A DNA stretch of 64,000 nucleotides from Pseudobutyrivibrio ruminis CF1b (GTDB lineage: Bacteria; Bacillota; Clostridia; Lachnospirales; Lachnospiraceae), in the NCBI RefSeq assembly GCF_000424005.1, contig NZ_AUJB01000013.1, positions 1-64,000 of the forward strand, read 5' to 3'. Each line of letters begins with the position of its first letter. Position 1 is the stretch's first letter. The notes beneath the pieces are model-generated. The model saw only the letters and a list, made by a program, of their open reading frames with translations, ran no database searches and had not been told where the DNA came from. Positions 16,203 through 23,885 of this stretch are shown in pieces. Position numbers and translations under genes: made by a program.

Positions 16203-17291
16203 ATGAGAATTATAAATGGCGTAAGAATGATTATAGGTCTTTTAAGAGACCTAAGATTAATGAGTCATAAGGAAAAAGCTGATTTCTACAGGGCTAAGTG
16301 CGAATACTATCAGGGTATTGTCGAACTGAGTCTTATTGTGGCATGCCTTACTACTGTATGCTTTCTATATTCGGACTATATGATAAATGGGTCCTTCATC
16401 CCGACCCTATTGCCAAGATTATCCATTTTGGTATTTATTGCTATTTTTTTCATTGCTACTCATGTAAATAGTAGCACTAGCTTGCTGGTGTTCATGGATT
16501 ACTTCCTGGGGCATGGTACAGTCATTGCAGCAAGCTGGACAGCATACAATCTGGTTGATAATAGTAATTCTGTTACAGGAATTATAATAGTGAATCTCTT
16601 ATGGATTGTAATTGGATTTGTGTCTTCGCCTATAGACACTACTATTAATGGAATTGTGTTCATTATTGAAATCTGGATTACAAATATATTTAATCACTAC
16701 ACAAATTATGAAGTGATTTTGTCGCTGGAAATACCATGCATTATCGGTATAATGGTCGTTCATTATATTATGACAGCGTTTTATCTGGATCATTACAGAG
16801 TCACTCAGAAGCTTGAACTGTCAATGGTTACAGATCCTTTAACTCAGGTTTACAACAGGCATCTTTTGGAGGAGATTGTATCAAAGAACTCTTTAAAGGA
16901 TGTTTCGCCAATGGAGAATGTTTCAGTGTCGATGATTGATATTGATGATTTCAAGAAAATCAATGATGTAAACGGTCACTACACTGGGGACATAACCCTT
17001 TTCTATATCGGTCAGAAATTATCTGAGCGGTTTAGTGATGATGGCTATGTTATTCGTTATGGTGGAGAGGAATTTGTTGTAATCCATAAAAATTGCACAT
17101 TGGATGAGGCTCGAAACCGTATGGAAAAATTCAGAATGGATATTGAGAATGCAAGCGACACTCCAGTTCCATTTACCATTTCAGTGGGTGTAACCAGTTA
17201 TACCGGCGATTATGGCAAAACTATTCAAAGTGTGGATGAAGCTCTATATGAGGCTAAGAACACAGGCAAGAATAAAGTAGTTGTAAGGTAA
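16203..17291 (+). CDS. Membrane diguanylate cyclase (GGDEF family)
   Basis: 362 residues from ATG 16203 (GAGGAG seven bases upstream). Makes c-di-GMP from two GTP. About six membrane helices (residues 40-205) form an N-terminal sensor. The GGDEF domain (about 215-362) has DPLTQVYNR, the metal/substrate block DIDDFKKINDVNGHYTGD and the active site RYGGEEF. No canonical RxxD inhibitory site lies five residues before GGEEF; an RFSD occurs two residues too early, so product inhibition is uncertain. The gene is monocistronic with its own promoter and a terminator at 17303. It marks the end of the Rhs island. Confidence 0.92.
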   Translation: MRIINGVRMIIGLLRDLRLMSHKEKADFYRAKCEYYQGIVELSLIVACLTTVCFLYSDYMINGSFIPTLLPRLSILVFIAIFFIATHVNSSTSLLVFMDYFLGHGTVIAASWTAYNLVDNSNSVTGIIIVNLLWIVIGFVSSPIDTTINGIVFIIEIWITNIFNHYTNYEVILSLEIPCIIGIMVVHYIMTAFYLDHYRVTQKLELSMVTDPLTQVYNRHLLEEIVSKNSLKDVSPMENVSVSMIDIDDFKKINDVNGHYTGDITLFYIGQKLSERFSDDGYVIRYGGEEFVVIHKNCTLDEARNRMEKFRMDIENASDTPVPFTISVGVTSYTGDYGKTIQSVDEALYEAKNTGKNKVVVR

Positions 17292-17302
17292 ATTCAATTT
17301 TA

Positions 17303-17338
17303 AACTGCAAAGCCAACTTATAGGTTTTGCAGTTTTTT
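17303..17338 (+). terminator. Rho-independent terminator
   Basis: AACTGCAAAGCC/GGTTTTGCAGTT stem followed by T6. Nearly identical to the hairpin at 6142. Confidence 0.85.
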
Positions 17339-17368
17339 GTTATATAGCTGAGATAATGGGGTAGTATA

Positions 17369-17411
17369 TAAAAAAAGAACCTGCCAACAAGTTTATATGG
17401 TGACAGGTTCT
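17369..17411 (-). terminator. Terminator for the minus-strand gene 17485-17739
   Basis: AGAACCTG/CAGGTTCT arms (17376-17383 and 17404-17411). Read on the minus strand the stem is followed by a run of seven T. Confidence 0.6.
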
Positions 17412-17434
17412 AACATTATTTAAAGAAATATGTG

Positions 17435-17477
17435 AAGGTAGCTACTACTCAGTAATGAGAGGGCTACCTTTTATTTT
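17435..17477 (+). terminator. Hairpin terminator between convergent genes
   Basis: AAGGTAGC/GCTACCTT stem with a T-rich tail (TTATTTTT) on the plus strand. Confidence 0.5.
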
Positions 17478-17484
17478 TAGTATT

Positions 17485-17739
17485 CTAGAGTTTTCTATAT
17501 ACGTTTAACAGATCCATGAGTTTATTGCCCAGAGGGTCATTGTAATCCCATGCGTCTGATATTCCCTTTGGGTAGTAAGGGAAGAAGGTATCGGCATTTC
17601 TTACTTCACGCATCTTATCAAGTTCTTGTAAGGTCATTTCTAACTGTGATGGTAGCATATAGTAAGGAATAGTATCTGGATGGCTTAGTAGTTTATTAAT
17701 ATCCTTTTTTATATCTTCAATCAGAATATCCATATCCAT
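17485..17739 (-). CDS. Hypothetical protein, small acidic
   Basis: 84 residues starting at MDMDILIEDIKKD; AAAGGA lies upstream at good spacing, so the longer frame with a Lys/Pro-rich extension is rejected. Helical N-terminus, then YYMLPSQLEMTLQELDKM and FFPYYPKGISDAWDYNDPLG. No family recognised and no membrane segment. It stands alone on the minus strand with its own terminator at 17369. Confidence 0.55.
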   Translation of the reverse strand: MDMDILIEDIKKDINKLLSHPDTIPYYMLPSQLEMTLQELDKMREVRNADTFFPYYPKGISDAWDYNDPLGNKLMDLLNVYRKL

Positions 17740-17869
17740 AATTTTATTCCTTTCAATATAGAGTTCTATTACTGGAGGTTTTTTAGGAACCTTCTTTTTC
17801 AATTATAAGGTATTGGGTTTTCTTGTACCATTCCGAAATTTATCCATATGGTTTTTATTATTGGGAAAG

Positions 17870-18052
17870 GTTAGAATATATGCATATACAGAAGATTACA
17901 ATTTATCCAGTCAGCATCTTTGTGAAAAGCTTGGTATGAGAAAAGAAGGATTATTCAAAGAGTTTATTTCCTTTGTAAACAATCCTGATGGAACACCTAG
18001 ATATGAGAACACTTTACAATATGCTATTTTGAAAAAAGAATGGGAGGGTTGA
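17870..18052 (+). pseudogene. C-terminal fragment of a GNAT acetyltransferase
   Basis: Reads VRIYAYTEDYNLSSQHLCEKLGMRKEGLF then EFISFVNNPDG and ENTLQYAILKKEW. This is the typical last third of a RimJ/RimL-type N-acetyltransferase (Asn-x-x-Ser-x-x-x-x-x-Lys-Leu-Gly-Met-x-x-Glu-Gly). The acetyl-CoA binding region is missing, and the sequence upstream of 17870 does not fit the family. A 5'-truncated remnant, two bases before the EamA gene. Confidence 0.65.
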
Positions 18053-18054
18053 GC

Positions 18055-18468
18055 ATGTGGTTCATATTTGCTATAGGGTCTGCAATCTTTGCAGCATTGA
18101 CATCTATACTTGCTAAAGTAGGTATTGATGGCGTGAATTCCAATTTGGCTACTGCCATTAGAACTGTAGTTGTTGTACTTATGGCGTGGGGAATGGTTTT
18201 TATTACAAATGCCCAGTCTGGAATTTCTGAGATAAGTAAAAGAAGCTGGCTTTTTCTTATTTTATCAGGACTGGCAACGGGAGCTTCTTGGTTGTGCTAC
18301 TATAAGGCACTTCAGATGGGAGAAGCATCAAAAGTTGTACCAATTGATAAGCTTAGTGTTGTAATCACTTTGGTTATGGCATTTATATTTTTACATGAGC
18401 AGTTTACAGTACATTCAGTAATAGGATGTATTCTAATTGGAGCAGGTACATTGTTTTTAGTTATGTAG
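18055..18468 (+). CDS. EamA/DMT-family small transporter
   Basis: 137 residues, four to five membrane helices, one EamA domain (FAIGSAIFAALTSILAKVGI, GLATGASWLCYYKALQMGEA, PIDKLSVVITLVMAFIFLHE). This single-domain form probably acts as a dimer in export or uptake of small metabolites; the substrate is unknown. ATG 18055 is preceded by GGGAGGG. It follows a GNAT remnant, an arrangement suggesting a former drug- or metabolite-resistance pair. Confidence 0.85.
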   Translation: MWFIFAIGSAIFAALTSILAKVGIDGVNSNLATAIRTVVVVLMAWGMVFITNAQSGISEISKRSWLFLILSGLATGASWLCYYKALQMGEASKVVPIDKLSVVITLVMAFIFLHEQFTVHSVIGCILIGAGTLFLVM

Positions 18469-18483
18469 GGGGATATAGTTGTT

Positions 18484-18570
18484 GCCTTCAGCCAGTACGA
18501 GTATTATGGGATGTCTCAGGAAGAAATTGAAAAAAGGATTTTTGACTCAATAAAAAGCAGAAGTGTATAG
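18484..18570 (+). pseudogene. Short C-terminal ORF remnant
   Basis: Open frame AFSQYEYYGMSQEEIEKRI...DSIKSRSV ending at 18570 without a ribosome site or plausible start. It looks like the tail of a lost gene. Unidentified. Confidence 0.2.
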
Positions 18571-18584
18571 AACACAATATTTTT

Positions 18585-18654
18585 GCAAAAAAAAAAGACT
18601 TATTACTGGGGAGAGAAAAGACACACACATCCAATGTCCTCAGTAATAAGTCTT
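18585..18654 (-). terminator. Terminator of the Lys-rich protein gene
   Basis: Perfect 14-bp arms (AAGACTTATTACTG at 18595-18608, CAGTAATAAGTCTT at 18641-18654). Read on the minus strand they are followed by ten T. Confidence 0.8.
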
Positions 18655-18666
18655 ATTTAAACGATA

Positions 18667-18915
18667 TTATAAATCTACAGAGCCAACGCAGTCGGTATTA
18701 GCTACAAAGTAAATTTTGCTTTCTTCTGGCTTGATATAGATATTAATTGATTCAAGCTCTTGGCCCTTAAACTGCTTTTTAAAGCCAGACTGTGCTTTCT
18801 TTAAGCAAGCTTCTTCGCTGAATTCAATGTTGCCATACTGAACTACTGCTGAAGATTTAACTGCTTTCTTGCGACCAGCTGTTTTCTTAGTTGTACTAGT
18901 TTTCTTAACTGCCAT
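18667..18915 (-). CDS. DUF6465-like small protein
   Basis: 82 residues starting MAVKKTSTTKKTAGRKK, a basic low-complexity tail. A compact alpha/beta domain follows (VQYGNIEFSEEACLKKAQ, LESINIYIKPEESKIYFVAN). This layout fits a small family common in Lachnospiraceae that I recall as DUF6465; function unknown. The second of two adjacent ATG codons fits the GGGGAGG spacing best. Monocistronic with a strong terminator, so probably well expressed. The Lys-rich tail suggests nucleic-acid or envelope contact, which is speculation. Confidence 0.75.
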   Translation of the reverse strand: MAVKKTSTTKKTAGRKKAVKSSAVVQYGNIEFSEEACLKKAQSGFKKQFKGQELESINIYIKPEESKIYFVANTDCVGSVDL

Positions 18916-19013
18916 CATAAACCTCCCCAAGCTTAACGATTGTCTAAAAGTTGATAGTTACTTACAAATAATTATAAGCAAATACAGGAAAAATGCAACT
19001 TTAATACTCAATA

Positions 19014-19043
19014 TTGCAAACATAGGGCGTATAATTTTATAAT
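19014..19043 (+). promoter_or_regulatory. Promoter of gene 19095
   Basis: TTGCAA, an 18-base spacer and TATAAT, about 50 bases before the start codon. Confidence 0.5.
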
Positions 19044-19094
19044 AGTGGACAGATATATGGTGTTTTGTTTTCTGTAGAGAAGGGGGATTTTTCA

Positions 19095-19310
19095 ATGGCA
19101 GATATTAAAGACATTATCAAACAGTTAGGTGGTAATAAGGATTTGATGAAGCAGATTTCTACTGCTGATTTAAGTCAGGCAAAGGACCTTTTGAAGAAGG
19201 CTAACATTGACATTTCTGATGCGGATATCAAAAAGGTTCAGGCAGCTCTTGCTGATGGAAAACTTGATTTTGGCGAGATCAAGGATTTGGCTGGGGCTTT
19301 TATGAAATAA
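19095..19310 (+). CDS. Small helical hypothetical protein
   Basis: 71 residues from ATG 19095 (AGGGGG upstream). It is fully helical and polar with a repeated pattern (IKDIIKQLGGNKDLMKQ, LSQAKDLLKKANIDISDADI, VQAALADGKLDFGEIKDLAG). It has no Cys, no signal and no membrane segment. Own promoter and strong terminator (19326) indicate a single-gene transcript. Function unknown. Confidence 0.75.
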   Translation: MADIKDIIKQLGGNKDLMKQISTADLSQAKDLLKKANIDISDADIKKVQAALADGKLDFGEIKDLAGAFMK

Positions 19311-19325
19311 TTCAATATGCTTTGC

Positions 19326-19355
19326 ATGGCTACCCCTACAGGGGTAGCCATTTTT
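19326..19355 (+). terminator. Rho-independent terminator
   Basis: ATGGCTACCCC/GGGGTAGCCAT stem with a TACA loop and T5. Confidence 0.9.
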
Positions 19356-19522
19356 AATATGACATTTATCATTTAAGAAGTGACAATACTCAATGGTTTG
19401 ATGATATGAGATACAGTACAATTATCCTATCTTAATCAAAGCGGGAAAAATATTATGGAGCGATTTGGGATATCAATGATTTGCTTTTGGATTTTTGATT
19501 ACTAGATAGAAGGTATGAGATT

Positions 19523-20395
19523 ATGGATGAAAAGATTTTGAAAAAGCCAGTTGCATCATGTTTAACCATATTTGCGATATTGATTATGGTGCATGGTTTC
19601 GAGGCGATTGTCCTTCGAATGGACGAAACAGTTATTGGTGAAAATTTCATAAACAAAGTATTTGGGATTGTTCTGCTCTGTATTGTCTTAAATCTAATTA
19701 ATTGGAAATGGTCGGATATTGGTTTTGCAAGAAATGGATTTACCAAAAGTATATGTTTGGGATTTGCTCTTGCTATTATTTCATTTATTGTTTCTTATTC
19801 TATTGAGATTTTTATCTTAAGAAGCCAGGGCAAGGTTACTGATTTTGGCGTGTTTACCACGGGATTTTCACTTACCGGAGAGGCGGAAGTGCATAGAGGG
19901 ATAGGCTTTATACTGATGTGTGTGTTCTTCAATATAATCAATGTTCTTATGGAGGAAGGGACTTTTCGTGGATTATTTAATAAGCTTGTTGCGACAAATC
20001 ATTCCATAAAGTTTGCACTTGTTTTTCAGGCAGTATTGTTTGGAATCTGGCATATAGTAACCCCGCTCCATAATTTAATTGATGGCGATATAAATTTGGT
20101 AGCGTTTGTTGGACTTGGAGTAGGATATATTATTCTTGCCGGACTGATGGGAATAAAATGGGGCTTGATGTATCAGATGACCGGCAGTCTTTATGCTGGA
20201 ATGGCGGATCATTTTTTTAATAACTGTATAGCAACGAATCTTTTGCATGTGGTTACAGAGTCAGGAATAGATGAGATGATGATTATCCGCGTGATGGTAG
20301 CACAGCTTCTATCTTTTGTTATTGTCCTGACTGGGTGGAAGAGGTTGAAGAGAGATGCAATAAAATTACCATATCCTAACGAAGAAGAAAATTAG
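19523..20395 (+). CDS. CPBP-family intramembrane metalloprotease
   Basis: 290 residues with about eight membrane helices. The CPBP (Abi) signature is present: EEGTFRG (EExxxR, motif 1), FGIWHIV (motif 2 His) and MADHFFNN (motif 3). The family cleaves within membranes or modifies prenylated peptides; in bacteria it is often linked to bacteriocin maturation or self-immunity. No peptide gene is visible nearby. Start ATG 19523 has a weak AGAAGG site. One of three CPBP genes in the window (also 25373, 53698). Confidence 0.85.
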   Translation: MDEKILKKPVASCLTIFAILIMVHGFEAIVLRMDETVIGENFINKVFGIVLLCIVLNLINWKWSDIGFARNGFTKSICLGFALAIISFIVSYSIEIFILRSQGKVTDFGVFTTGFSLTGEAEVHRGIGFILMCVFFNIINVLMEEGTFRGLFNKLVATNHSIKFALVFQAVLFGIWHIVTPLHNLIDGDINLVAFVGLGVGYIILAGLMGIKWGLMYQMTGSLYAGMADHFFNNCIATNLLHVVTESGIDEMMIIRVMVAQLLSFVIVLTGWKRLKRDAIKLPYPNEEEN

Positions 20396-20481
20396 GACAG
20401 CTTATTTCTCCAACAGCAGTATGTATTTCATGTACCAGTAGCACTATCATATAATCATCAAAGGAAAGAGAGGAAATTCTT

Positions 20482-20679
20482 ATGGGAAAGAAATTATATA
20501 AGAGTAGAGATAAAAAGATTTGTGGTGTATGCGGAGGCATAGCAGAGTATTTTGACATTGATCCAACAATTGTTAGACTGTTATGGGTAGCATTCATCTT
20601 GGGTGGTGGTAGCGGAATCTTGGCGTATATTATTGCTGCTATTGTAATGGATGACAATCCATGTGATGTTGTTAACTAA
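20482..20679 (+). CDS. PspC-domain protein
   Basis: 65 residues containing a complete PspC domain: [34 protein letters not shown] and a C-terminal membrane helix ([17 protein letters not shown]). PspC proteins sense envelope stress. The stand-alone form in Firmicutes is short, as here. Start has AAAGAGAGGAAA upstream. The small membrane gene 20703 follows closely and may be co-transcribed. Confidence 0.9.
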   Translation: MGKKLYKSRDKKICGVCGGIAEYFDIDPTIVRLLWVAFILGGGSGILAYIIAAIVMDDNPCDVVN

Positions 20680-20702
20680 AGAATATGTATGGAGAAAATG
20701 AT

Positions 20703-20960
20703 ATGAAGAATAGAGAATCTCTTAAGACAGTTGGTTACATAGTATTAATTTGTTTATCATTTTTTATTGCTACAAGGTATTGTTTAGCAGATTATAAATT
20801 CTTAACTATATGCTGGATTGTCATTGGTTTAAGAAATGTATATGATCTGGTTCGCAGAATCAAGGCTTCAAAAAAAGAAGATTATGAAAGAATTTCAGAT
20901 GATAATCACACAGATGACATCCACTTTATCAAAAACATTTTTCCTTGGATACATAAATAA
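20703..20960 (+). CDS. Small membrane protein, hypothetical
   Basis: 85 residues from ATG 20703 (GGAG nine bases upstream). Two hydrophobic segments (VGYIVLICLSFFIATRYCL and FLTICWIVIGLRNVYDLV) and an acidic, His-containing tail (ERISDDNHTDDIHFIKN). Begins 23 bases after the PspC gene, so probably the same operon. No family recognised. Confidence 0.65.
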   Translation: MKNRESLKTVGYIVLICLSFFIATRYCLADYKFLTICWIVIGLRNVYDLVRRIKASKKEDYERISDDNHTDDIHFIKNIFPWIHK

Positions 20961-20969
20961 AACCTCAAT

Positions 20970-21293
20970 CTAACCACAGATTGCTTCTATCGGCATATTT
21001 CTATCATCTATGTAAATATCACATGTAATCTTTCTGGAATTGTTGCCATATAGTTCTATGATTTCTGGAAGATTATCATTTATTGCATCAAACGACAGAC
21101 CTTGATCGTGGCACCAGTCTATTGCATCACTTAGAGCTTTCCCAGCACGGCAGGTCCATAAGATTAGCTTGTTTCCTGAAGCTTGTTCTTTTAGTAAATA
21201 ATCAATCAATTTTTTGTTTGCTTCACCTAATGCAGGCCATTCTGAATAGCAAAGTGTTCCATCGAAATCTACTGCAATAATCTTATAATCCAT
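20970..21293 (-). CDS. Small HAD-superfamily hydrolase, SOS-box promoter
   Basis: 107 residues from the second of two ATG codons (GAGGT six bases upstream). HAD motifs: nucleophile DFDGTLCYSEWP, motif II region LILWTCRAG, and acidic C-terminal DIYIDDRN. The family comprises compact HAD phosphatases with N-x-P and YIDDRN patterns (BT_0820-like); substrate unknown. The promoter carries a perfect Firmicute LexA site, so the gene is probably DNA-damage inducible, which is unusual for this family. Confidence 0.8.
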   Translation of the reverse strand: MDYKIIAVDFDGTLCYSEWPALGEANKKLIDYLLKEQASGNKLILWTCRAGKALSDAIDWCHDQGLSFDAINDNLPEIIELYGNNSRKITCDIYIDDRNMPIEAICG

Positions 21294-21311
21294 AGGCATA
21301 CCTCAAAAAAT

Positions 21312-21365
21312 AAAACATTTGTTCTGTAGTGATAATAATATACCACCGCCGAACAAATGTTTCAA
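21312..21365 (-). promoter_or_regulatory. Promoter with two LexA (SOS) boxes
   Basis: On the minus strand TTGAAA (21365-21360), a 17-base spacer and TATATT (21342-21337). The spacer contains CGAACAAATGTTTC (21350-21363), an exact match to the Bacillus-type consensus CGAACRNRYGTTYC. A second site AGAACAAATGTTTT (21325-21312, 12/14) lies near the transcript start. The two boxes are inverted relative to each other. Confidence 0.7.
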
Positions 21366-21524
21366 TCGAACAAATTATTAAATTTCTGAGACTTGGTTAT
21401 TTAGCTGAGATAAAAGGCTATGCCCTCATCCAGACAAACCTGAAGTTGTTAATCTTGCTGCCTTCTATTATACAGAATCCACATCCAGCAAGGAATACAC
21501 AATTCAAAAGTGATATTTTTCTAC

Positions 21525-21724
21525 TCCCGAGCAGTACTAACTTCATTTTTCTTTCTAGCACTGCTCATTTCTCTTCTTCCGAGCAGTGCTGCATTCATTT
21601 TTGCTTCTAGCACTGCTCATTCCTCTTCTTCCGAGCAGTGCTGCATTCATTTTTGCTTCTAGCACTGCCCATTTCTCTTCTTCCGAGCAGTGCTGCAAGC
21701 TTTCTCTTCTCTAGTACTGCCTGC
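21525..21724. repeat. Tandem array of inverted repeats, 52-bp period
   Basis: Four units. Arms GAGCAGTGCT start at 21529 (one mismatch), 21581, 21633 and 21685. Complementary arms AGCACTGCTC start at 21557, 21609, 21661 and 21713 (the last two degenerate). Arm-to-arm distance is always 28 and period always 52. The filler is pyrimidine-rich on the plus strand (TTCATTTTTGCTTCT, ATTTCTCTTCTTCC). The period is not a multiple of three and stops occur, so it is not coding. The rest of 21366-21842 shows no convincing gene. Confidence 0.9.
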
Positions 21725-21742
21725 CCCCACAAAACTCTTCAC

Positions 21743-21771
21743 AAAAAAGCAGCTATCTTGCGATAACTGCT
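21743..21771 (-). terminator. Terminator of gene 21843-22148
   Basis: AGCAGTTATC GCAA GATAGCTGCT on the minus strand, followed by T5. Confidence 0.8.
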
Positions 21772-21842
21772 ATGTAACGTTCAGTATTCAATTAGAAAGA
21801 GGTCGACAAATTTGAATTTGTATGAAAAAAACTTTTACGAGG

Positions 21843-22148
21843 CTATTTTTTTTCGCTCCCATCCAATAGTGGATTAAAAATTTCTTTCACGATTATTGTC
21901 CCTATTTGTTTTGAACCATCAAATGCCTCTATACATTTGCCCGGCCACAATGAATTCGGATAATACTCCGGACTGATCAGTTGAACTGAAATCAAGTCTC
22001 CATCATTCAACGGATCGTTGCATTCAATCTTTCCCGAAGTCATGTAGTTCTCTAATATTTTAAAGGCCGGTCTCATTCCTGAGCAAATTGTTCTTGAATA
22101 CTCTGGATTTTTTTGCCATATACCATTGAATTCATTTTTCAGATTCAT
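21843..22148 (-). CDS. Hypothetical protein with EF-Tu domain-II-like barrel segment
   Basis: 101 residues with TGGAGGT before the start. The N-terminal half is helical (EYSRTICSGMRPAFKILENY). The C-terminal half reads NDGDLISVQLISPEYYPNSL, PGKCIEAFDGSKQIGTIIV and KEIFNPLL. The alternating pattern with a final 'G-x-x-x-I-G-x-x-x-V' resembles the small beta-barrel (domain II) of elongation factor Tu. No GTPase part is present. Function unknown; the resemblance is by eye only. It has its own terminator, with the hairpin array just beyond. Confidence 0.6.
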   Translation of the reverse strand: MNLKNEFNGIWQKNPEYSRTICSGMRPAFKILENYMTSGKIECNDPLNDGDLISVQLISPEYYPNSLWPGKCIEAFDGSKQIGTIIVKEIFNPLLDGSEKK

Positions 22149-22315
22149 ATATTACCTCCACCATATCTATTTCAAGAACTCTGACTTGTTGAGTTCAATT
22201 ATACTTGATTGGGAGATTGATAACTATATGAAACGCAAAAAAGAAGAGGAGAGCAGAGCTCTCCCAAAGTGTGACAATAATTTAACTACTGCATTAAATT
22301 AAAAGATTCTGCCAA

Positions 22316-22379
22316 GCATACATATCGTTGTTAATAGTTTTAACATAGTTTGATGATACCATAAACTAAGTATGTATGC
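22316..22379. promoter_or_regulatory. Inverted repeat upstream of gene 22401
   Basis: GCATACATA (22316-22324) and TATGTATGC (22371-22379), perfect 9-bp arms 46 bases apart, ending 21 bases before the start codon. The first lies where a promoter is expected, so an operator pair is possible. The rest of 22149-22400 is AT-rich with nothing else convincing. Confidence 0.35.
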
Positions 22380-22400
22380 GATTGCAGAGGAGGCTAATTT

Positions 22401-22748
22401 ATGTTAATGATTAAAGATATTACAGCGGCAGAGTGTAAATCTATTGTTGAAGAGCATCCAGAGATAAAAGAAAATGGCTGGAAGGTTGCTATAGAGATGG
22501 AAGAGGAGATGAATAGTAATATTTCCACAGACAAGCCTTTTCAAAAAATAGTTGATGAAAATGGAAAATGTGTTGGTCTTGCCATAATCTCTTATCATCC
22601 TAAAAAATTGTTCTCAAAGCCAACAACTAATATTTTCAGTTTAGATATATGGGACGAGAATTATGATAGAGCTGACGTGGATGAAGCAATCATGAGGCGG
22701 TATCCTGACACTAATAAAATTACAATGGGAAGAAGATCATGTCAGTAA
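22401..22748 (+). CDS. Hypothetical protein, GNAT-like pattern
   Basis: 115 residues with AGAGGAGG before the ATG. Acidic and soluble. Strand-like blocks (FQKIVDENGKCVGLAIISYH, TTNIFSLDIW) suggest part of an acetyltransferase-like fold, but the acetyl-CoA loop is absent. Its end overlaps the next gene (ATGTCAGTAA), so the two are translationally coupled. No family named. Confidence 0.6.
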   Translation: MLMIKDITAAECKSIVEEHPEIKENGWKVAIEMEEEMNSNISTDKPFQKIVDENGKCVGLAIISYHPKKLFSKPTTNIFSLDIWDENYDRADVDEAIMRRYPDTNKITMGRRSCQ

Positions 22749-23062
22749 GAAGAGAAATGCATACAATCTACGCATATTATGAGAATAAATATAAAGTAGC
22801 CTGGGTACCAAATGAGGACTTTGGCTATGAAGGTGAGCCTAAGTACTACGAGGAGAGTCCAGTTTTAATAATATATTTCTCGAAAAGTAAGCAGTATGCT
22901 ATATTGGCAAATGTTGATGTGTGTAGCTTATACAAAAAGGTACGTCGTTTTGGAAAAGAAAAATGGATTTCCGTGACACACAATCACCCCGAAGGAGATT
23001 TCACAGAGGATGGATCTGAAGTCATAGCATGTATAGATAAGTTGATTGACTTCGCTAAATAA
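22739..23062 (+). CDS. Hypothetical protein coupled to 22401
   Basis: 107 residues, overlapping the upstream gene by 10 bases. Strand-rich and aromatic (HTIYAYYENKYKVAWVP, SPVLIIYFSKSKQYAIL, EKWISVTHNHPEGDF). The HNHPEGDFTEDG segment is striking but too isolated to assign. No membrane segment or signal. A weak hairpin at 23062 ends the unit. Confidence 0.55.
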   Translation: MSVRREMHTIYAYYENKYKVAWVPNEDFGYEGEPKYYEESPVLIIYFSKSKQYAILANVDVCSLYKKVRRFGKEKWISVTHNHPEGDFTEDGSEVIACIDKLIDFAK

Positions 23063-23092
23063 AACCACTAACTCAAATAGAGCTAGTGGTTT
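23062..23092. terminator. Hairpin at operon end
   Basis: AAACCACTA/TAGTGGTTT stem, weak T-tract on either strand. Confidence 0.4.
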
Positions 23093-23265
23093 AATCATTA
23101 GTATTAAGCAAAAATTAATTAAAGCAGCAAATAATAGCACTACTGAAAAAAACATAACTGTTGGCAACCGTTTATAACAATCATATTTATATTGTCTATG
23201 ATTCATTCTGCACCCCTCTGTACAAGAGCAGTGCTCTCCCGTACAAATTGTTTTACTCGATTAAA

Positions 23266-23883
23266 TTAAAAATAATTCCAACAATAAATACTTAAACCAA
23301 GATTGAAAGCAAAGAGGAGTATCATAGGAAACCAAAAAATGATTCCAGGATTGATTGGTTTTACATCAGTTCTTTCGGCTACATATAAGACTTCATCACT
23401 TGCTAGACTGATAAAAAAAGCTTTAATAAATCTAGGCATAAAAAGGCCAGAGGCAACCTTTATTACATCTCCATAAGAAGAAACATACTCATTATTGGAG
23501 TGTGAGAGGGCTTCCCCGATGCTGTAACTGGTAGCTAGATTTCCAGCAGTACGCGAAATTGCTTCGCTATTTTCAAAGTCTCCAAGAGTGATTCGTGGAC
23601 CTCCACCAAGCTTTTTTCTGATTATAAGCCACTTATGAGTATTCATTAATATGCCAGGAATAAATATCATTAGGATGCCAATAACAATAAAAGCCAGAAC
23701 ATATATAGAAAAATCTGTAGCATAGTCTGGTCCTTCATATTCATAAAGAACATAGCCAAGCATATCCAAAAAGGTTACGAATAAAAAATTAATTAAAGGC
23801 ACGACAATCAGTGTAATGTATATTGTTGGATATGATAATAATCTTTTTATAAATCTGATTTCACTGTTTGTTAATTCATTCAT
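23266..23883 (-). CDS. Uncharacterised membrane protein
   Basis: 205 residues with four hydrophobic segments (ITLIVVPLINFLFVTFLDML, FSIYVLAFIVIGILMIFIPG, one near FMPRFIKAFFISL, and FWFPMILLFAFNLGLSIYCW). A polar Gly/Ser-rich loop lies in the middle (KKLGGGPRITLGDFENSEA). The gene starts two bases after the stop of the preceding gene on the minus strand, so the two form an operon, probably of interacting membrane proteins. No family recognised. Confidence 0.7.
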   Translation of the reverse strand: MNELTNSEIRFIKRLLSYPTIYITLIVVPLINFLFVTFLDMLGYVLYEYEGPDYATDFSIYVLAFIVIGILMIFIPGILMNTHKWLIIRKKLGGGPRITLGDFENSEAISRTAGNLATSYSIGEALSHSNNEYVSSYGDVIKVASGLFMPRFIKAFFISLASDEVLYVAERTDVKPINPGIIFWFPMILLFAFNLGLSIYCWNYF

Positions 23884-23885
23884 AT

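Noticed and set aside
21329-21610. Plus-strand ORF of 93 codons
   Set aside because: It runs from the SOS boxes into the repeat array, has no ribosome site, and its apparent sense comes from the repeats. A short stretch near 21430-21500 in another frame looks protein-like (PEVVNLAAFYYTES) but is too short to call.
21525-21724. Array A as a CRISPR array
   Set aside because: No unique spacers: the whole 52-bp unit repeats, arms alternate in orientation, and no cas gene is nearby.
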